Origin: Duganella sp. sic0402
Lineage (GTDB): Bacteria > Pseudomonadota > Gammaproteobacteria > Burkholderiales > Burkholderiaceae_D
Assembly: GCF_019219065.1 (NCBI RefSeq)
Contig: NZ_JAHUWK010000002.1
Coordinates: 310,001-374,000 of the forward strand
Direction of reading: 5' to 3'
DNA length: 64,000 nucleotides
Program-made: the position numbers and the translations under genes
Shown here: one piece after another, positions 26,648 to 36,200 of the stretch
How the letters are laid out: the number at the start of each line of letters is the position of its first letter
Numbering within the stretch: the stretch's first letter is position 1
Notes under the pieces: model-generated
Database searches by the model: none
The model's input: only the letters and a program-made list of their open reading frames with translations
What the model was told of the DNA's origin: nothing

Positions 26648-28135
26648 TTAGTAGTTGGTCGATTGCGGCAGCTCCGCGACCAGACGGAGTGAAACGGACA
26701 GCTCATCCAGCTGAAAGTGCGGCCGCAGGAAGGACACTGCACGGAATACGCCCGGCCGTCCGGCCACCTCATGGACCTGCACCGACGCTTCGCGCAGCGG
26801 GAACTGGGCTTTCTGTTCCTGGCTGGCGTTATCGTCCAGCAGCACGTATTTCATCAGCCAGCGATTCAGGAAGTCTTCGACATTCGATGCGGCGGCAAAG
26901 CTGCCGACTTTGTCGCGCATCATGGCCTTCATGTAGTGGGCGATGCGCGACACCGCAAAGATGTATTGCAGCTGCGACGACAACACGGCATTCGCGTTGG
27001 CCGCGTCACTGGTGTATTTCTTGGCCTTCTGCGCCGACTGCGCGCCGAAGAATACGGCATAGGCCGTATTCTTGCAGTGAACCAGCGAAATGAAGCCAAG
27101 ATCGCTGAGTTCTTTCTCGCGGCGGTCGGTGATCGCCACTTCGGTTGGGCATTTGAGCGCGATCTCGCCTTCGCCGGTTTTAAAGGTGTGGGTCGGCAGG
27201 TCGTCCACCAGACCGCCGCCTTCCACGCCGCGTATCGCTGCGCACCAGCCGAAATCATCGAAGGCTTTCGTCAGCTTGGCGCCGAAGGCGTAGGCAGCAT
27301 TGCACCACAAATATTTCTGATGATCGCTGCCGTCCACTTCCTCGACAAAATTGAAGCCTTCCACCGTGGTACCGTCCACCGGATTGAAAGGCAGCCGGCC
27401 CAGGAAGCGCGGCAACGTCAGCCCGACGTAGCGCGCGTCCTCGGATTCGCGAAAAGCCTTCCACTTGGCGTATTCCACCGTATCGAAGATCTTGGAGAGG
27501 TCGCGTGGTTTAGCCAGGTCCCCATGCGTTTCCAGTCCGAACAGCTCGGGCGACGCGGCGGCGATGAAAGGCGCATGCGATGCCGCAGCCACATGCGACA
27601 TCTGCTCAATGAAGTACATATCTTCCGGCTGGCGTGAGATTTCAAAATCTCCGATCAGCGCGGCGTAAGGCGCGCCACCGAAGGTTCCGAATTCTTCCTC
27701 GTAGACTTTCTTGAACATTGTGCTCTGATCGAATTCCAGCGCAGACTGGAAGTCTTTCACCAGTTCCCGCTTGGTGGCGTTGAGCATACGGATTTTCAGG
27801 CCGCTTCCGGTAGCGGAATTCTTCACCAGGTAGTGCAAGCCGGTCCAGCTTTGTTCCAGTTTCTGGAAGGCCGGCGCGTGCATGATGGCGCTCAATTGCG
27901 AAGAAATCAGCCGGTCGAGTTCCGCCACGCGGACGTCCAGCATCGCGGACAAATTATTCGACACGGTCACCGTTCCCGCCAGCACCTGTCTCACTAGTTC
28001 GGTGATGATGTCCTTGGCGCGATCATGCTCCACGGTGGACTTGGCGACCTTGCTTTGCTCAACGATCTGGTCCAGCAGACTCTCGCCTTCCAGCACCGTC
28101 ACCACCGGTGCGGACTGATTGATCTGTGCCGACAT
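26648..28135 (-). CDS. tssC: Type VI secretion contractile sheath large subunit TssC
   Basis: A 495-residue sheath subunit (VipB/EvpB family). Conserved stretches include LEQSWTGLHYLVKNSATG, GDFEISRQPEDMYFIEQMS and, near the C-terminus, FRAVSFLRPHFQLDELSVSL. It pairs with TssB encoded one base upstream to build the contractile sheath around Hcp. Length is the family norm. Confidence 0.96.
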   Translation of the reverse strand: MSAQINQSAPVVTVLEGESLLDQIVEQSKVAKSTVEHDRAKDIITELVRQVLAGTVTVSNNLSAMLDVRVAELDRLISSQLSAIMHAPAFQKLEQSWTGLHYLVKNSATGSGLKIRMLNATKRELVKDFQSALEFDQSTMFKKVYEEEFGTFGGAPYAALIGDFEISRQPEDMYFIEQMSHVAAASHAPFIAAASPELFGLETHGDLAKPRDLSKIFDTVEYAKWKAFRESEDARYVGLTLPRFLGRLPFNPVDGTTVEGFNFVEEVDGSDHQKYLWCNAAYAFGAKLTKAFDDFGWCAAIRGVEGGGLVDDLPTHTFKTGEGEIALKCPTEVAITDRREKELSDLGFISLVHCKNTAYAVFFGAQSAQKAKKYTSDAANANAVLSSQLQYIFAVSRIAHYMKAMMRDKVGSFAAASNVEDFLNRWLMKYVLLDDNASQEQKAQFPLREASVQVHEVAGRPGVFRAVSFLRPHFQLDELSVSLRLVAELPQSTNY

Positions 28136-28136
28136 A

Positions 28137-28637
28137 TCAGTCTCCTTTGGCCGATGTGAGGCTGGCCAGCTTGTCGGTACTCTGCAATACCTCGCTCAGG
28201 ATATCTTCCAGCTTGTCGTTCCCGGCCAGCTTGTTGCGCAGATCGGCAAGCTTGCCGCGCGCTTCCAGCAGCTTGGCCAGTGGCTCCACCTGCTTCACCA
28301 CCGACTCCGGCCGAAAATCGGCCATCGACTTGAACCGCAGTTCGACATTGAAGCTGCTATCGTCGTCTTTCAGCTGATTCTGCACCTGAAAACGTGCCAC
28401 CGGCGCCACGCCTTCCAGCACCTCATCGAAGTTGCCGCTATCGATGCTGACGAACTTGCGTTCCTTCAGGCGTCTCTTCTCGACATCCGAGTTACCGCCA
28501 AAATCGCCGACAACGCCGACGACAAAGGGAAGCTCCTTGTTTTCCATTGCGTCGCCGATCTCCACGTCATACGTCATTTGCACGCGTGCCGGACGCACCT
28601 TGGTCAAGCGTTTTTGAACACTGTCGCCGTTAGCCAT
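28137..28637 (-). CDS. tssB: Type VI secretion contractile sheath small subunit TssB
   Basis: A 166-residue protein of the VipA/EvpA family. The segments RPARVQMTYDVEIGDA, LPFVVGVVGDFGG and FRPESVVKQVEPLAKLLEAR are characteristic. It is separated from tssC by one base. Confidence 0.95.
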   Translation of the reverse strand: MANGDSVQKRLTKVRPARVQMTYDVEIGDAMENKELPFVVGVVGDFGGNSDVEKRRLKERKFVSIDSGNFDEVLEGVAPVARFQVQNQLKDDDSSFNVELRFKSMADFRPESVVKQVEPLAKLLEARGKLADLRNKLAGNDKLEDILSEVLQSTDKLASLTSAKGD

Positions 28638-28646
28638 GGAAGCTCC

Positions 28647-29228
28647 TTATTTCAATCCGCCAAAGGGATCATTGGTTTGGTTGTTGTTCTTTACCGCAGC
28701 GCCCTTCCTGGCTGGCGCGGGCGTGACCTGCTTGCGCGCGGCGGTGTTCGTGGCGGGCACCAGCACGTCCTCACCCAGACTGGTGCGCAGCAGCCTGGCC
28801 AGGTCCTGCGCTTCGGAGCGCAGCGAGCCGTTCAGATTGTTTTGCTGGCTCAGGTCCGCCAGCGCTTTGGTCGACAGACGCAAGCCGCTAACGGCGATGA
28901 TGCTGTTACCCAGCCTGTCGCCGGGATCGCGCTGCAACGCTTCCTGCGCATTGACGATTGCTTCGCCATAGCTGGCACGATCAAATTTGATCTGTGCCAT
29001 TTGCAGCCACGGCGCCTTGTCCGACGGGTGGTTTGCGGCCGCGCTTTTCAGGATGCCATGTGCCTTGTCGGCCTGCCCTGTGGCCAAGGCTGCGTCGGCC
29101 TCCGCCAGCGAGCGCTCCAGCGTTGCGACTGGTGGTTTTTCGATACGTACGCTGGCGCCATCCGTCGCGCATGCCGTCAGTAACAGTAGACTGGCGACGC
29201 AGGGCAGCCATGATTTTGATGTACCCAT
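28647..29228 (-). CDS. T6SS-associated TPR lipoprotein
   Basis: A 193-residue lipoprotein: the signal peptide ends in the lipobox LLTAC with the acylated cysteine at residue 20. TPR-like helices follow (about 38-110: EADAALATGQADKAHGILKS, YGEAIVNAQEALQRDPGD). The C-terminus is Lys/Asn-rich and ends in DPFGGLK. It is the first gene of the minus-strand T6SS group, nine bases before tssB. It does not look like TssJ, which has a transthyretin-like fold; it resembles lipoproteins placed next to tssB in some Burkholderiales clusters. Exact role unknown. Confidence 0.75.
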   Translation of the reverse strand: MGTSKSWLPCVASLLLLTACATDGASVRIEKPPVATLERSLAEADAALATGQADKAHGILKSAAANHPSDKAPWLQMAQIKFDRASYGEAIVNAQEALQRDPGDRLGNSIIAVSGLRLSTKALADLSQQNNLNGSLRSEAQDLARLLRTSLGEDVLVPATNTAARKQVTPAPARKGAAVKNNNQTNDPFGGLK

Positions 29229-29302
29229 CGTTTTCTCCTTTGCATAACCGGGTGAGAAGATGGCCAGTATTCATGAAATACATATGACACCAATTGCGCT
29301 TA

Positions 29303-29335
29303 CTCAAGCAGCATCCTCTTTTCTAATTGCTTGAG
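29303..29335. promoter_or_regulatory. Perfect 8-base inverted repeat in the divergent T6SS promoter region
   Basis: CTCAAGCA (29303-29310) and TGCTTGAG (29328-29335) are separated by 17 bases in the 169-base gap between the TPR lipoprotein gene and tssK. Position and symmetry suggest a regulator site serving both T6SS groups. No regulator gene is adjacent. Confidence 0.5.
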
Positions 29336-29397
29336 CCGTCGCAAACAGCGGCATTGCGGCTTTCGTTCTAATGGATGGATATCAACGAGGAGGAAGC

Positions 29398-30744
29398 ATG
29401 ACCATTCCATCCAAAGTACTGTGGGGCGAAGGTCTGTTCCTGCGTCCACAGCACTTCCAGCAACAAGACCAGTACCACGAATCGCGCCTGCATCAGATGG
29501 TGAGGACACTGTCGCCGTATGCATGGGGCGTGCGCGACATCACATGGGATCTCGACGCGCTCAAGGCCGGCAAGCTGCGGCTGGAAACGCTGTCGCTGAT
29601 CTTTACCGATGGCGAGCTTGTTGACGCGCCATCCAGTACGCCGCTGCCGGTCGCAGTTGATCTGACGCGCATACCGGCCAGTGTGATGGATATGACGTGG
29701 TACGCGGTACTGCCTTCGCTATCTCCTGCTGGCGGCAATGCCGGCGCCATCGGCGAGCAGCACAGCGGTGCGCGCTACGGCCAGTCCAGCCGCGAAACGG
29801 CAGACCTGTACACGCAAGCCGTCGGCACAGACGTCCTTTTCCTCAAGAACGCGGTCAGATTGCTTTCAGACCTGGAGCCGCTGGGCGCCTTCGAGTGCGT
29901 GCCGGTGATACGCCTGCGGCGAACCGTGACCGGAGGCTTTGAGCCAGATCCCTCATTCATTCCGCCCAGCGTGTCGATCACCAGCGCGCCCGCGCTCAAG
30001 GCCATGCTGGATCGCCTGCTGGACGCATTGCAGGCCAAGATACAGTCGCTACAAGGCCATATGCGTGAGCCCAGCCGCAATGTGATCGAATTCCGCTCCG
30101 GTGATGTGTCGTCCTTCTGGTTGGTACACACCGTCAGCACCTCAGCCGCAACGCTGATGCACTATGCGCGCCATCCCGAGCTGCATCCTGAACGCCTTTT
30201 TGAAGCGCTGCTTGCGCTGGCGGGCGCCATGATGACCTACTCCAAGCAGTATGCGTTGATTGACCTGCCCTGCTACCGCCATGACGATCCTGCGCAATGC
30301 TTCACCGCCTTGGACGACATCATCCGCGACCTTCTTGATACCGTCATCTCAACCAAATATTTTTCCATCGCGCTGGTCGAAGAAAAGCCCAGCTATCACC
30401 TGGGCAAACTCGATTCGGGAAAAATCGACGCACGCACTATGCTTTACCTGTCCGTCAGCGCCGCCTTGCCCGCGCTGGAACTGGTGGAAGTGGTTCCGCT
30501 GCGTGTCAAGGTTGGCGCACCGGACGATGTGGAGAAATGCGTCCTGTCCGCCATGCCTGGCGTGAAGCTCACCCATGCGCCGCAAGTGCCGGCATCCATT
30601 CCGATTCAGCCGGAGACTTACTACTTTGCCCTGGAAGGAAAAGGCATGTTATACGAACAAATGCTCAAAGCGCAGTCGATTTCGATCTACGTCCCGTCGG
30701 GAATCCGCGAGCTGCGTCTTAACCTGATCGCGGTGACAGCATGA
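29398..30744 (+). CDS. tssK: Type VI secretion baseplate subunit TssK
   Basis: A 448-residue protein (ImpJ/VasE family) linking the baseplate to the membrane complex. The N-terminus VLWGEGLFLRPQHFQQQD is diagnostic. The ATG at 29398 is preceded by a strong GAGGAGGAAG ribosome binding site, which decides the start. Its stop overlaps the ATG of tssL by four bases (ATGA). Confidence 0.94.
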   Translation: MTIPSKVLWGEGLFLRPQHFQQQDQYHESRLHQMVRTLSPYAWGVRDITWDLDALKAGKLRLETLSLIFTDGELVDAPSSTPLPVAVDLTRIPASVMDMTWYAVLPSLSPAGGNAGAIGEQHSGARYGQSSRETADLYTQAVGTDVLFLKNAVRLLSDLEPLGAFECVPVIRLRRTVTGGFEPDPSFIPPSVSITSAPALKAMLDRLLDALQAKIQSLQGHMREPSRNVIEFRSGDVSSFWLVHTVSTSAATLMHYARHPELHPERLFEALLALAGAMMTYSKQYALIDLPCYRHDDPAQCFTALDDIIRDLLDTVISTKYFSIALVEEKPSYHLGKLDSGKIDARTMLYLSVSAALPALELVEVVPLRVKVGAPDDVEKCVLSAMPGVKLTHAPQVPASIPIQPETYYFALEGKGMLYEQMLKAQSISIYVPSGIRELRLNLIAVTA

Positions 30745-31523
30745 GCGCCGCTGTAGAACGCCGCGCGAACCCCACGCAGATGGGTGGCCAGCGCAAACAG
30801 ATCCAGCATGGCTATGGTCATGTACAAACGCTGCTCGATCTGATGCAGGAAGGCTTTTACCTGCTGTTTATGCTGAAGAATGGCAGCGTGCCGCCGGATG
30901 AGGCACCGTTCCTCGACACTGTCACTGCCTACCTGGCGGAATTTGACCGCGAAGCACGTAAGCTGCGGGCACAAGGCGAAGACATCGACGCCGCGAAATA
31001 CGCTTTCTGCGCGGCGCTTGACGAAATCATCCTGTCATCGCGGTTTTCCGTGCGCCTGGCGTGGGAACGCCGCCCGCTGCAGCTGGTGATCTTTGGCGAT
31101 CAGCTGGCCGGCGAACACTTCTTTGACCGGCTGGAGACGTTGCGTAGCGCCGGCGGTTCACGACTGGCCGCGCTACAGGTATTTCATATGTGCCTATTGA
31201 TTGGCTTTCGCGGCAAGTACGCGCTCGACGCCAGCGATAAACTGGCATTCCTGACGGCGCGCCTTGGCGATGAGATCGCGCACATGCAAGGCAAGAGCAA
31301 GGGCTTTGCGCCGCAGGCCGAACGGCCGGACCAGATCATCCACAAGCTGCGCTCCAATACGCCGATATGGGCAGTCTCGGCCATATTCGGCGTGATGGCG
31401 CTGAGCGCATACATCGGCATGGAAGCGTCGCTGTCACGCTCGACGGAGGAATCGTTAGCTGCATATTCGGATCTGGTCAGGCTGGCGCCGCGACCTGCTT
31501 TTGTGACCATTACCCTGCCCTGA
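30741..31523 (+). CDS. tssL: Type VI secretion inner-membrane protein TssL (DotU family)
   Basis: A 260-residue DotU/TssL protein. The cytoplasmic domain shows YAFCAALDEIILSSRF and ERRPLQLVIFGDQLAGEHFF. A single C-terminal membrane segment spans about residues 209-226. There is no fused OmpA/peptidoglycan-binding domain; a separate OmpA-like gene lies next to it on the other strand. TssL forms the trans-envelope complex with TssM. Coupled to tssK by overlap. Confidence 0.92.
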   Translation: MSAAVERRANPTQMGGQRKQIQHGYGHVQTLLDLMQEGFYLLFMLKNGSVPPDEAPFLDTVTAYLAEFDREARKLRAQGEDIDAAKYAFCAALDEIILSSRFSVRLAWERRPLQLVIFGDQLAGEHFFDRLETLRSAGGSRLAALQVFHMCLLIGFRGKYALDASDKLAFLTARLGDEIAHMQGKSKGFAPQAERPDQIIHKLRSNTPIWAVSAIFGVMALSAYIGMEASLSRSTEESLAAYSDLVRLAPRPAFVTITLP

Positions 31524-32273
31524 CTACTGCGCCACGCGAAACTCGATACGGCGGTTGCGCGCGCGGCCTTCCGCCGTGCTGTTCTCCGCCACCGGACGAT
31601 CCGGACCTTGGCCGGACACCATCACCATATCCTGATCGACACCTTTGCCAGACAAGTACCAGCGCACGGCTTCGGCGCGCTGCTGGCTGAGCATCAGATT
31701 ACTGTCGCGCAGGCCGACATTATCTGTATGGCCGATGACTTCAACTTTCTTCCCTTTGACTTTATGCAGCGCTACGGACATCTCATCCAGAATGACTTGG
31801 CCGGCTGGCGTCAGGGTCGCCTTTCCGCTATCGAACTCGATGATGCGCTTCGCCAGTGCTTCATCCAGCAGGTTTTGTTCCGCAGCACTGACACGCAGGC
31901 CGTTGTTAACCGTGTAGCTCGGATTGAGGCTGGTGGCGATGTCGCTGGCGATCTGCTGCCGCTGCGCCTCGTTCGCCACTTCACCGCGCACGGTAACGCT
32001 GGTGCCGTCGATCTTTAACTCACCTTTGCTGATCAACTTCAGATTGGGCGCTATCAGTTTTTGTACATAGCCGTTCCAATTGGGCGGCAGCGACACCTGC
32101 GCTATCGTCACCTGGTCAACGACACGCTCCGCGCCATACAGCGCACGCACGCTAGCCAGCAACGAAGCTTTGCTGGCCTCATCCGGCACGCCGCCGCTGA
32201 CGACGACCTGTCCCGGTGTTTGAGCGGCAGCGCAGGCGCACACCAGCAGCAAAAAACTCATCTTCTTCAGCAT
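31524..32273 (-). CDS. OmpA-family peptidoglycan-binding protein
   Basis: A 249-residue exported protein: signal peptide (MLKKMSFLLLVCACAAA) then a BON-like segment and a C-terminal OmpA domain with VIGHTDNVGLRDSNLMLSQQ and RAEAVRWYL. It would anchor to peptidoglycan. The ATG at 32273 follows an AAAGGA site; an earlier in-frame ATG overlaps tagF. Its stop abuts the stop of convergent tssL with no gap. In many systems this domain is fused to TssL (TagL-like); here it may act as the separate anchor. Last gene of tssM-tagF-ompA. Confidence 0.85.
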   Translation of the reverse strand: MLKKMSFLLLVCACAAAQTPGQVVVSGGVPDEASKASLLASVRALYGAERVVDQVTIAQVSLPPNWNGYVQKLIAPNLKLISKGELKIDGTSVTVRGEVANEAQRQQIASDIATSLNPSYTVNNGLRVSAAEQNLLDEALAKRIIEFDSGKATLTPAGQVILDEMSVALHKVKGKKVEVIGHTDNVGLRDSNLMLSQQRAEAVRWYLSGKGVDQDMVMVSGQGPDRPVAENSTAEGRARNRRIEFRVAQ

Positions 32274-32286
32274 CACGACATTCCTT

Positions 32287-33255
32287 TCAATCGAAGGTTT
32301 CATGGAATAGTGCGCACACCGAGCGCAGCGAAAGCCGCTCCTGCTCCAGATAAGCAGACAGCTTTTGCACCCTTGAGTCGCAGGCGATTAATTCATCGAC
32401 CCACCCTGCGTATTCGAAGTTGATCTGCTGTTCAGTAGCGCTGTGCGGATCAATGATGGCCGCCAGCGTTTCTGGTGCTGCGCCGCCAAAGCCGATAACC
32501 AGCGCTGGCCGCCGGCGCTGCTCGGCAAAGAACAAGCTCAGTTCAAAATCTGCCTGACGCAGGAAGGGAGCGATCAGATTCAGCCAGAATGCGGCAATCT
32601 GATAGCGCTGGCTTATCACCATCGGCAATGGCAGCACCAGGCTTTTATCCAGCCGTTCGGCATCGCTCCTGCGAACTGGTTGCAATAACAAGCCAATGGC
32701 CAGTATCGTGCGGCGCACCGTGGCTTGCGATAGCATCGCTTCCAAGGTGCGGATATCATGCTGATCGAGAAAATCAAGAAAGCACTGTTCGTGCCGACTG
32801 TCGGATGGATCGACTTCGACTGGCGTAGCTGATAGCGCCCGCAATGCAGCTTCCGGCGCGGCCGCGCTCATCACGTCGGCGGTGCGCAGCTCCAAGGCAT
32901 CCCACAGCGGCGCGAGTACCAGCGGGCTTTGAGGAATGAAAACCGGGGGCGCATCCACCTCGAAAGTGCTCATGGCGAGAAAAGGATAGCGGCGCTGTGA
33001 GCTATCGCTACTGGCGATCAGGCGCCCCGCTATCGCACGCCGACTTCGCGTTCCGGTGAAAGCAAAATTCACAGGAGACGTGGCGTCATAATTGCGCTTC
33101 CAGCGTGGGTCTTCGCTCAGCAGATTCATGACTTCGGCCAGCCAGTCATCCAGTAGATTCGCCAGCGCCAGGTTGTCGCCAGCCTTGATAAAGTCACCAA
33201 GGCTGGGTAGCTTGCCGAAATAGCCTATGCGTGCGGCCTGCGTGGCCCGCTTCAT
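32287..33255 (-). CDS. tagF: Type VI secretion-associated protein TagF
   Basis: A 322-residue protein beginning IGYFGKLPSLGDFIKAGD, the diagnostic TagF/BMA_A0400 motif, followed by RKRNYDATSPVNFAF-like and RRYPFLAM segments typical of the N-terminal domain. In Pseudomonas TagF is a post-translational repressor of T6SS; whether this protein acts the same way is inferred. It overlaps tssM by four bases (ATGA) and precedes the OmpA gene by 13 bases. Confidence 0.88.
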   Translation of the reverse strand: MKRATQAARIGYFGKLPSLGDFIKAGDNLALANLLDDWLAEVMNLLSEDPRWKRNYDATSPVNFAFTGTRSRRAIAGRLIASSDSSQRRYPFLAMSTFEVDAPPVFIPQSPLVLAPLWDALELRTADVMSAAAPEAALRALSATPVEVDPSDSRHEQCFLDFLDQHDIRTLEAMLSQATVRRTILAIGLLLQPVRRSDAERLDKSLVLPLPMVISQRYQIAAFWLNLIAPFLRQADFELSLFFAEQRRRPALVIGFGGAAPETLAAIIDPHSATEQQINFEYAGWVDELIACDSRVQKLSAYLEQERLSLRSVCALFHETFD

Positions 33256-36200
33256 CGCGTCGCCTCCGCCGATGCCGCCCCGACGATGATCTTCGGCAGC
33301 CGCATGCCAACCAGTCCCGGCTCTTGCTGCGGCCCCGCTTCCGCGCTGCTGATGATTTTCAAGCCCATCGCCACCGTGATCGCGCCGCTATTCCAGCGCA
33401 GCTCAAACACACCGCCATCGCGCTTTTGCTTGGTGGCCGTGTCGATCATACGCTTGAGGCCATGCTGGCCCGGCTCGTTGAAGACATCCGTGCTGCGTCC
33501 ATCAATCCCTACCGCCGTGATTCGCGCACCTGGCGCGCCTTGCGGACTCGGATGCACCATATTCGCCCACTGCGCTGGTGTATTGCGGTAGCGTAGCTGC
33601 TGGCCATCAATCTCCACCGTGTATTCAAGCGTTCCTGGCGCTGGCATGGGCTGGATCTGGAATACGGTCTGCGCGGCGGCTGGCGTGATGGCCACACCCG
33701 GCGCAGCTATCCAGCGCGGGAAGCTTCGCAGCAGCTGAGGCGATAGCGTGACGCCCATCTCTGCCCAGCTGCGCGGCGCAAGCACGTCGCCACGACGCAG
33801 CACCAACTGCCCCAGTGTGGTCGATCCGAAGCGCGCCACCAGCCCCTCCGGGCCGAAGAACTGTGCTATCTCCGCGTCAGATGCCTCTAGCCGAGCCGTC
33901 GGCGAAAACGGATACTTGTTGGCCAGCGCCTGCTCAAACGGTTCATAGACTTGCGCTTGCCAGGTCTTGTTGATCTCCGTCTCCACGGGGCCGACCAGTA
34001 CCGAAAAGGTCTGCATCAGCGGACGTACCAGAATGGGACGGATGGTTTGCTTCTGCGTGTCCGTCATCCCCGTCAGCATCTGTTCATCGACATAGCGCAG
34101 TGCGTCGGCCAGCTCAGATCCGCTGCCTTCCAAAGTCTGCTGCATGAACTGGCGCGCGCCCGGACCGGGATCGCCCTGGTTCTTCAGCTGGTTCAAGCGA
34201 CCGCGCAGCTTGGACAACAGGTCCATATACGCCCGCATCAGCGACGCGTCCTTGTCCTTGAGCGCCACCAGTTTGGCAATCGCCGCAAACTCGCGCCCTA
34301 CGGCTCCCGCCGCGCCGGTTGGCTGCGGCATAGTGATCTGCGCCGGCGCCTGGCGCAGCAGACTGTTTTTGATCCAGTTGATGAAACCTGATTGCGCTGC
34401 TTCGACGTGCGCTCCCGGCACTACAGGAGTGTCCCAGGAAGTTTGCTGATAGATTTCCGCTAGCAGCCGCGATAACGGGGAAGACTGCGGATCGCCCAGC
34501 CGGTTCATCGCCGCCACAGCGGCATCCAGACCATTGAGATTGGCGATGCCGACGCCCTGCACCAGCTTCTGCCATTCGCGCGCATAGTCGGCCTTATATA
34601 AGTCCGTCAAGCCTTTCTGAATTTGTTCAGGGCTTCCCTCCAGCGTAAGATCATCACGCGCGGCGGTCTTCAGCACCCAGTCGGTGCTTTGCAACTCGCG
34701 GCTGGCGGCGTCGCGAAATGCATCCTGTACGAATTTCTCCCATGCCTCGCGCGTGTACGCGCCTGACACCGCGTGGCTTCCGGTCAGCAGTTGCTGATCT
34801 TGCTCACCGACGATGCGCGCCACCGTCATTGACGCGAAGCGCGTGCTGGCGCGGGCGCGGATGTCCGCATAGACGCGTTCCCGCGCCGGCATCCCTCGCA
34901 CCACGCGCCGCAGGTTTTCGCGCGACTGGTCTACCAGCGCCAGCTTCGCCTCGATGCGTGGCCACGCCGGATCGGCGATTTGCGCGAGATAGAATGTCAT
35001 CAATCGCTCCGCACCCTGTATCAACTGCTCTCGCGGCATGACGCCGCGATGCCGCTCTAGCCACGCGCGCCAATGGCGTGGCAGCTGGTCATTCAGGTGG
35101 CTGGCTTCCGCATGCGCTTTATCGGCCAGCATCAAATAGCTTTTGAGGGCGTTGTACGCATCGTCCACATTGGTCGGCGACGCCTGCTGGAACTGGCCAT
35201 CGCCAGCCGGTCGGGGCGTGCTGGATGATTCCAGTTCGCTGGCGTGCGCGTTCATTTCCGAAAGCAGCGTTTCCAGACTCTCGGCCACCGGCTTCAGCAT
35301 CACATGCCTGACACCGGCGAAATATTCCTCGCGCAGCTTGCGCTCCAGCGTCTCGCCTTGATACAACCCGAGGCGCAGCGACCAGGGACGCGCATCGCGA
35401 TACTTCTCCAGCTGTTCGAGGCGGTCCTGAATAATATCCAGCGCTTCCAGCCGCGACTGCAGATCCTGGCGTGCCGCCTGCAGCCTGATAACCTTGTCGA
35501 GGTCCGCCTGTACATTGCTGACCAGTTGCCGGTTGCCCATGTAGGACCAACTCCAGCCCCCCAGTGCGCCGCCCAGCAACAGCACCGCCGCGAAGAACAC
35601 CGCATACTTCAGCCGCAGCTTGTTCTTGCTGGCGTACTGCGATACCAGATCCTTGTCGGCAAAGATCACTTTGCGGAATAAGTGCAACAGAAAGAATCCG
35701 GACTGCCCCGCTTCGGGCGCCGGCACGGCATTCGTCGCACTCAGGGCAAAGCGTCTGGCGATGCGCTGCGACTGCTCGCTGAGCGGCGCACCTTCCTGCA
35801 AGGCGCTGGTAAAGTAGAAGCCACGGAAGACAGGTTTAAACTGAAACGGATTTTCTTCAAACAGCGAGATGATGAAAGATCGTAGCACCGGCCGTATCAT
35901 GGCAAATTCCAGCGGAAAGGTGAACACGCCTGGCTCCATGCGTTCGCGCCGCAGCTGCCCCATGGTGGCGATGCTCATCGCCTTCAGGCCATCGCACAGT
36001 TCATCGAAGGCATGATCGAAGAAAGCCATCACTTGCTGGCTGCTGGCGTTGCGCTGATACGGCATGGTAGCGCCCCAGGCGCGCTCACGTTCGGCACGCC
36101 CTGCCTGCGCGAAGAATTCGGTAAAACCAGCGATCAAATCAGCTTTGGTGAACACCACGTACACCGGCGCAAACACCTCCAGCCGTTCGATCAGGTCCTG

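Noticed and set aside
28647..29228. TssJ annotation for the T6SS lipoprotein
   Set aside because: The mature sequence is helical and TPR-like, whereas TssJ is a beta-sandwich; only the lipobox is shared.
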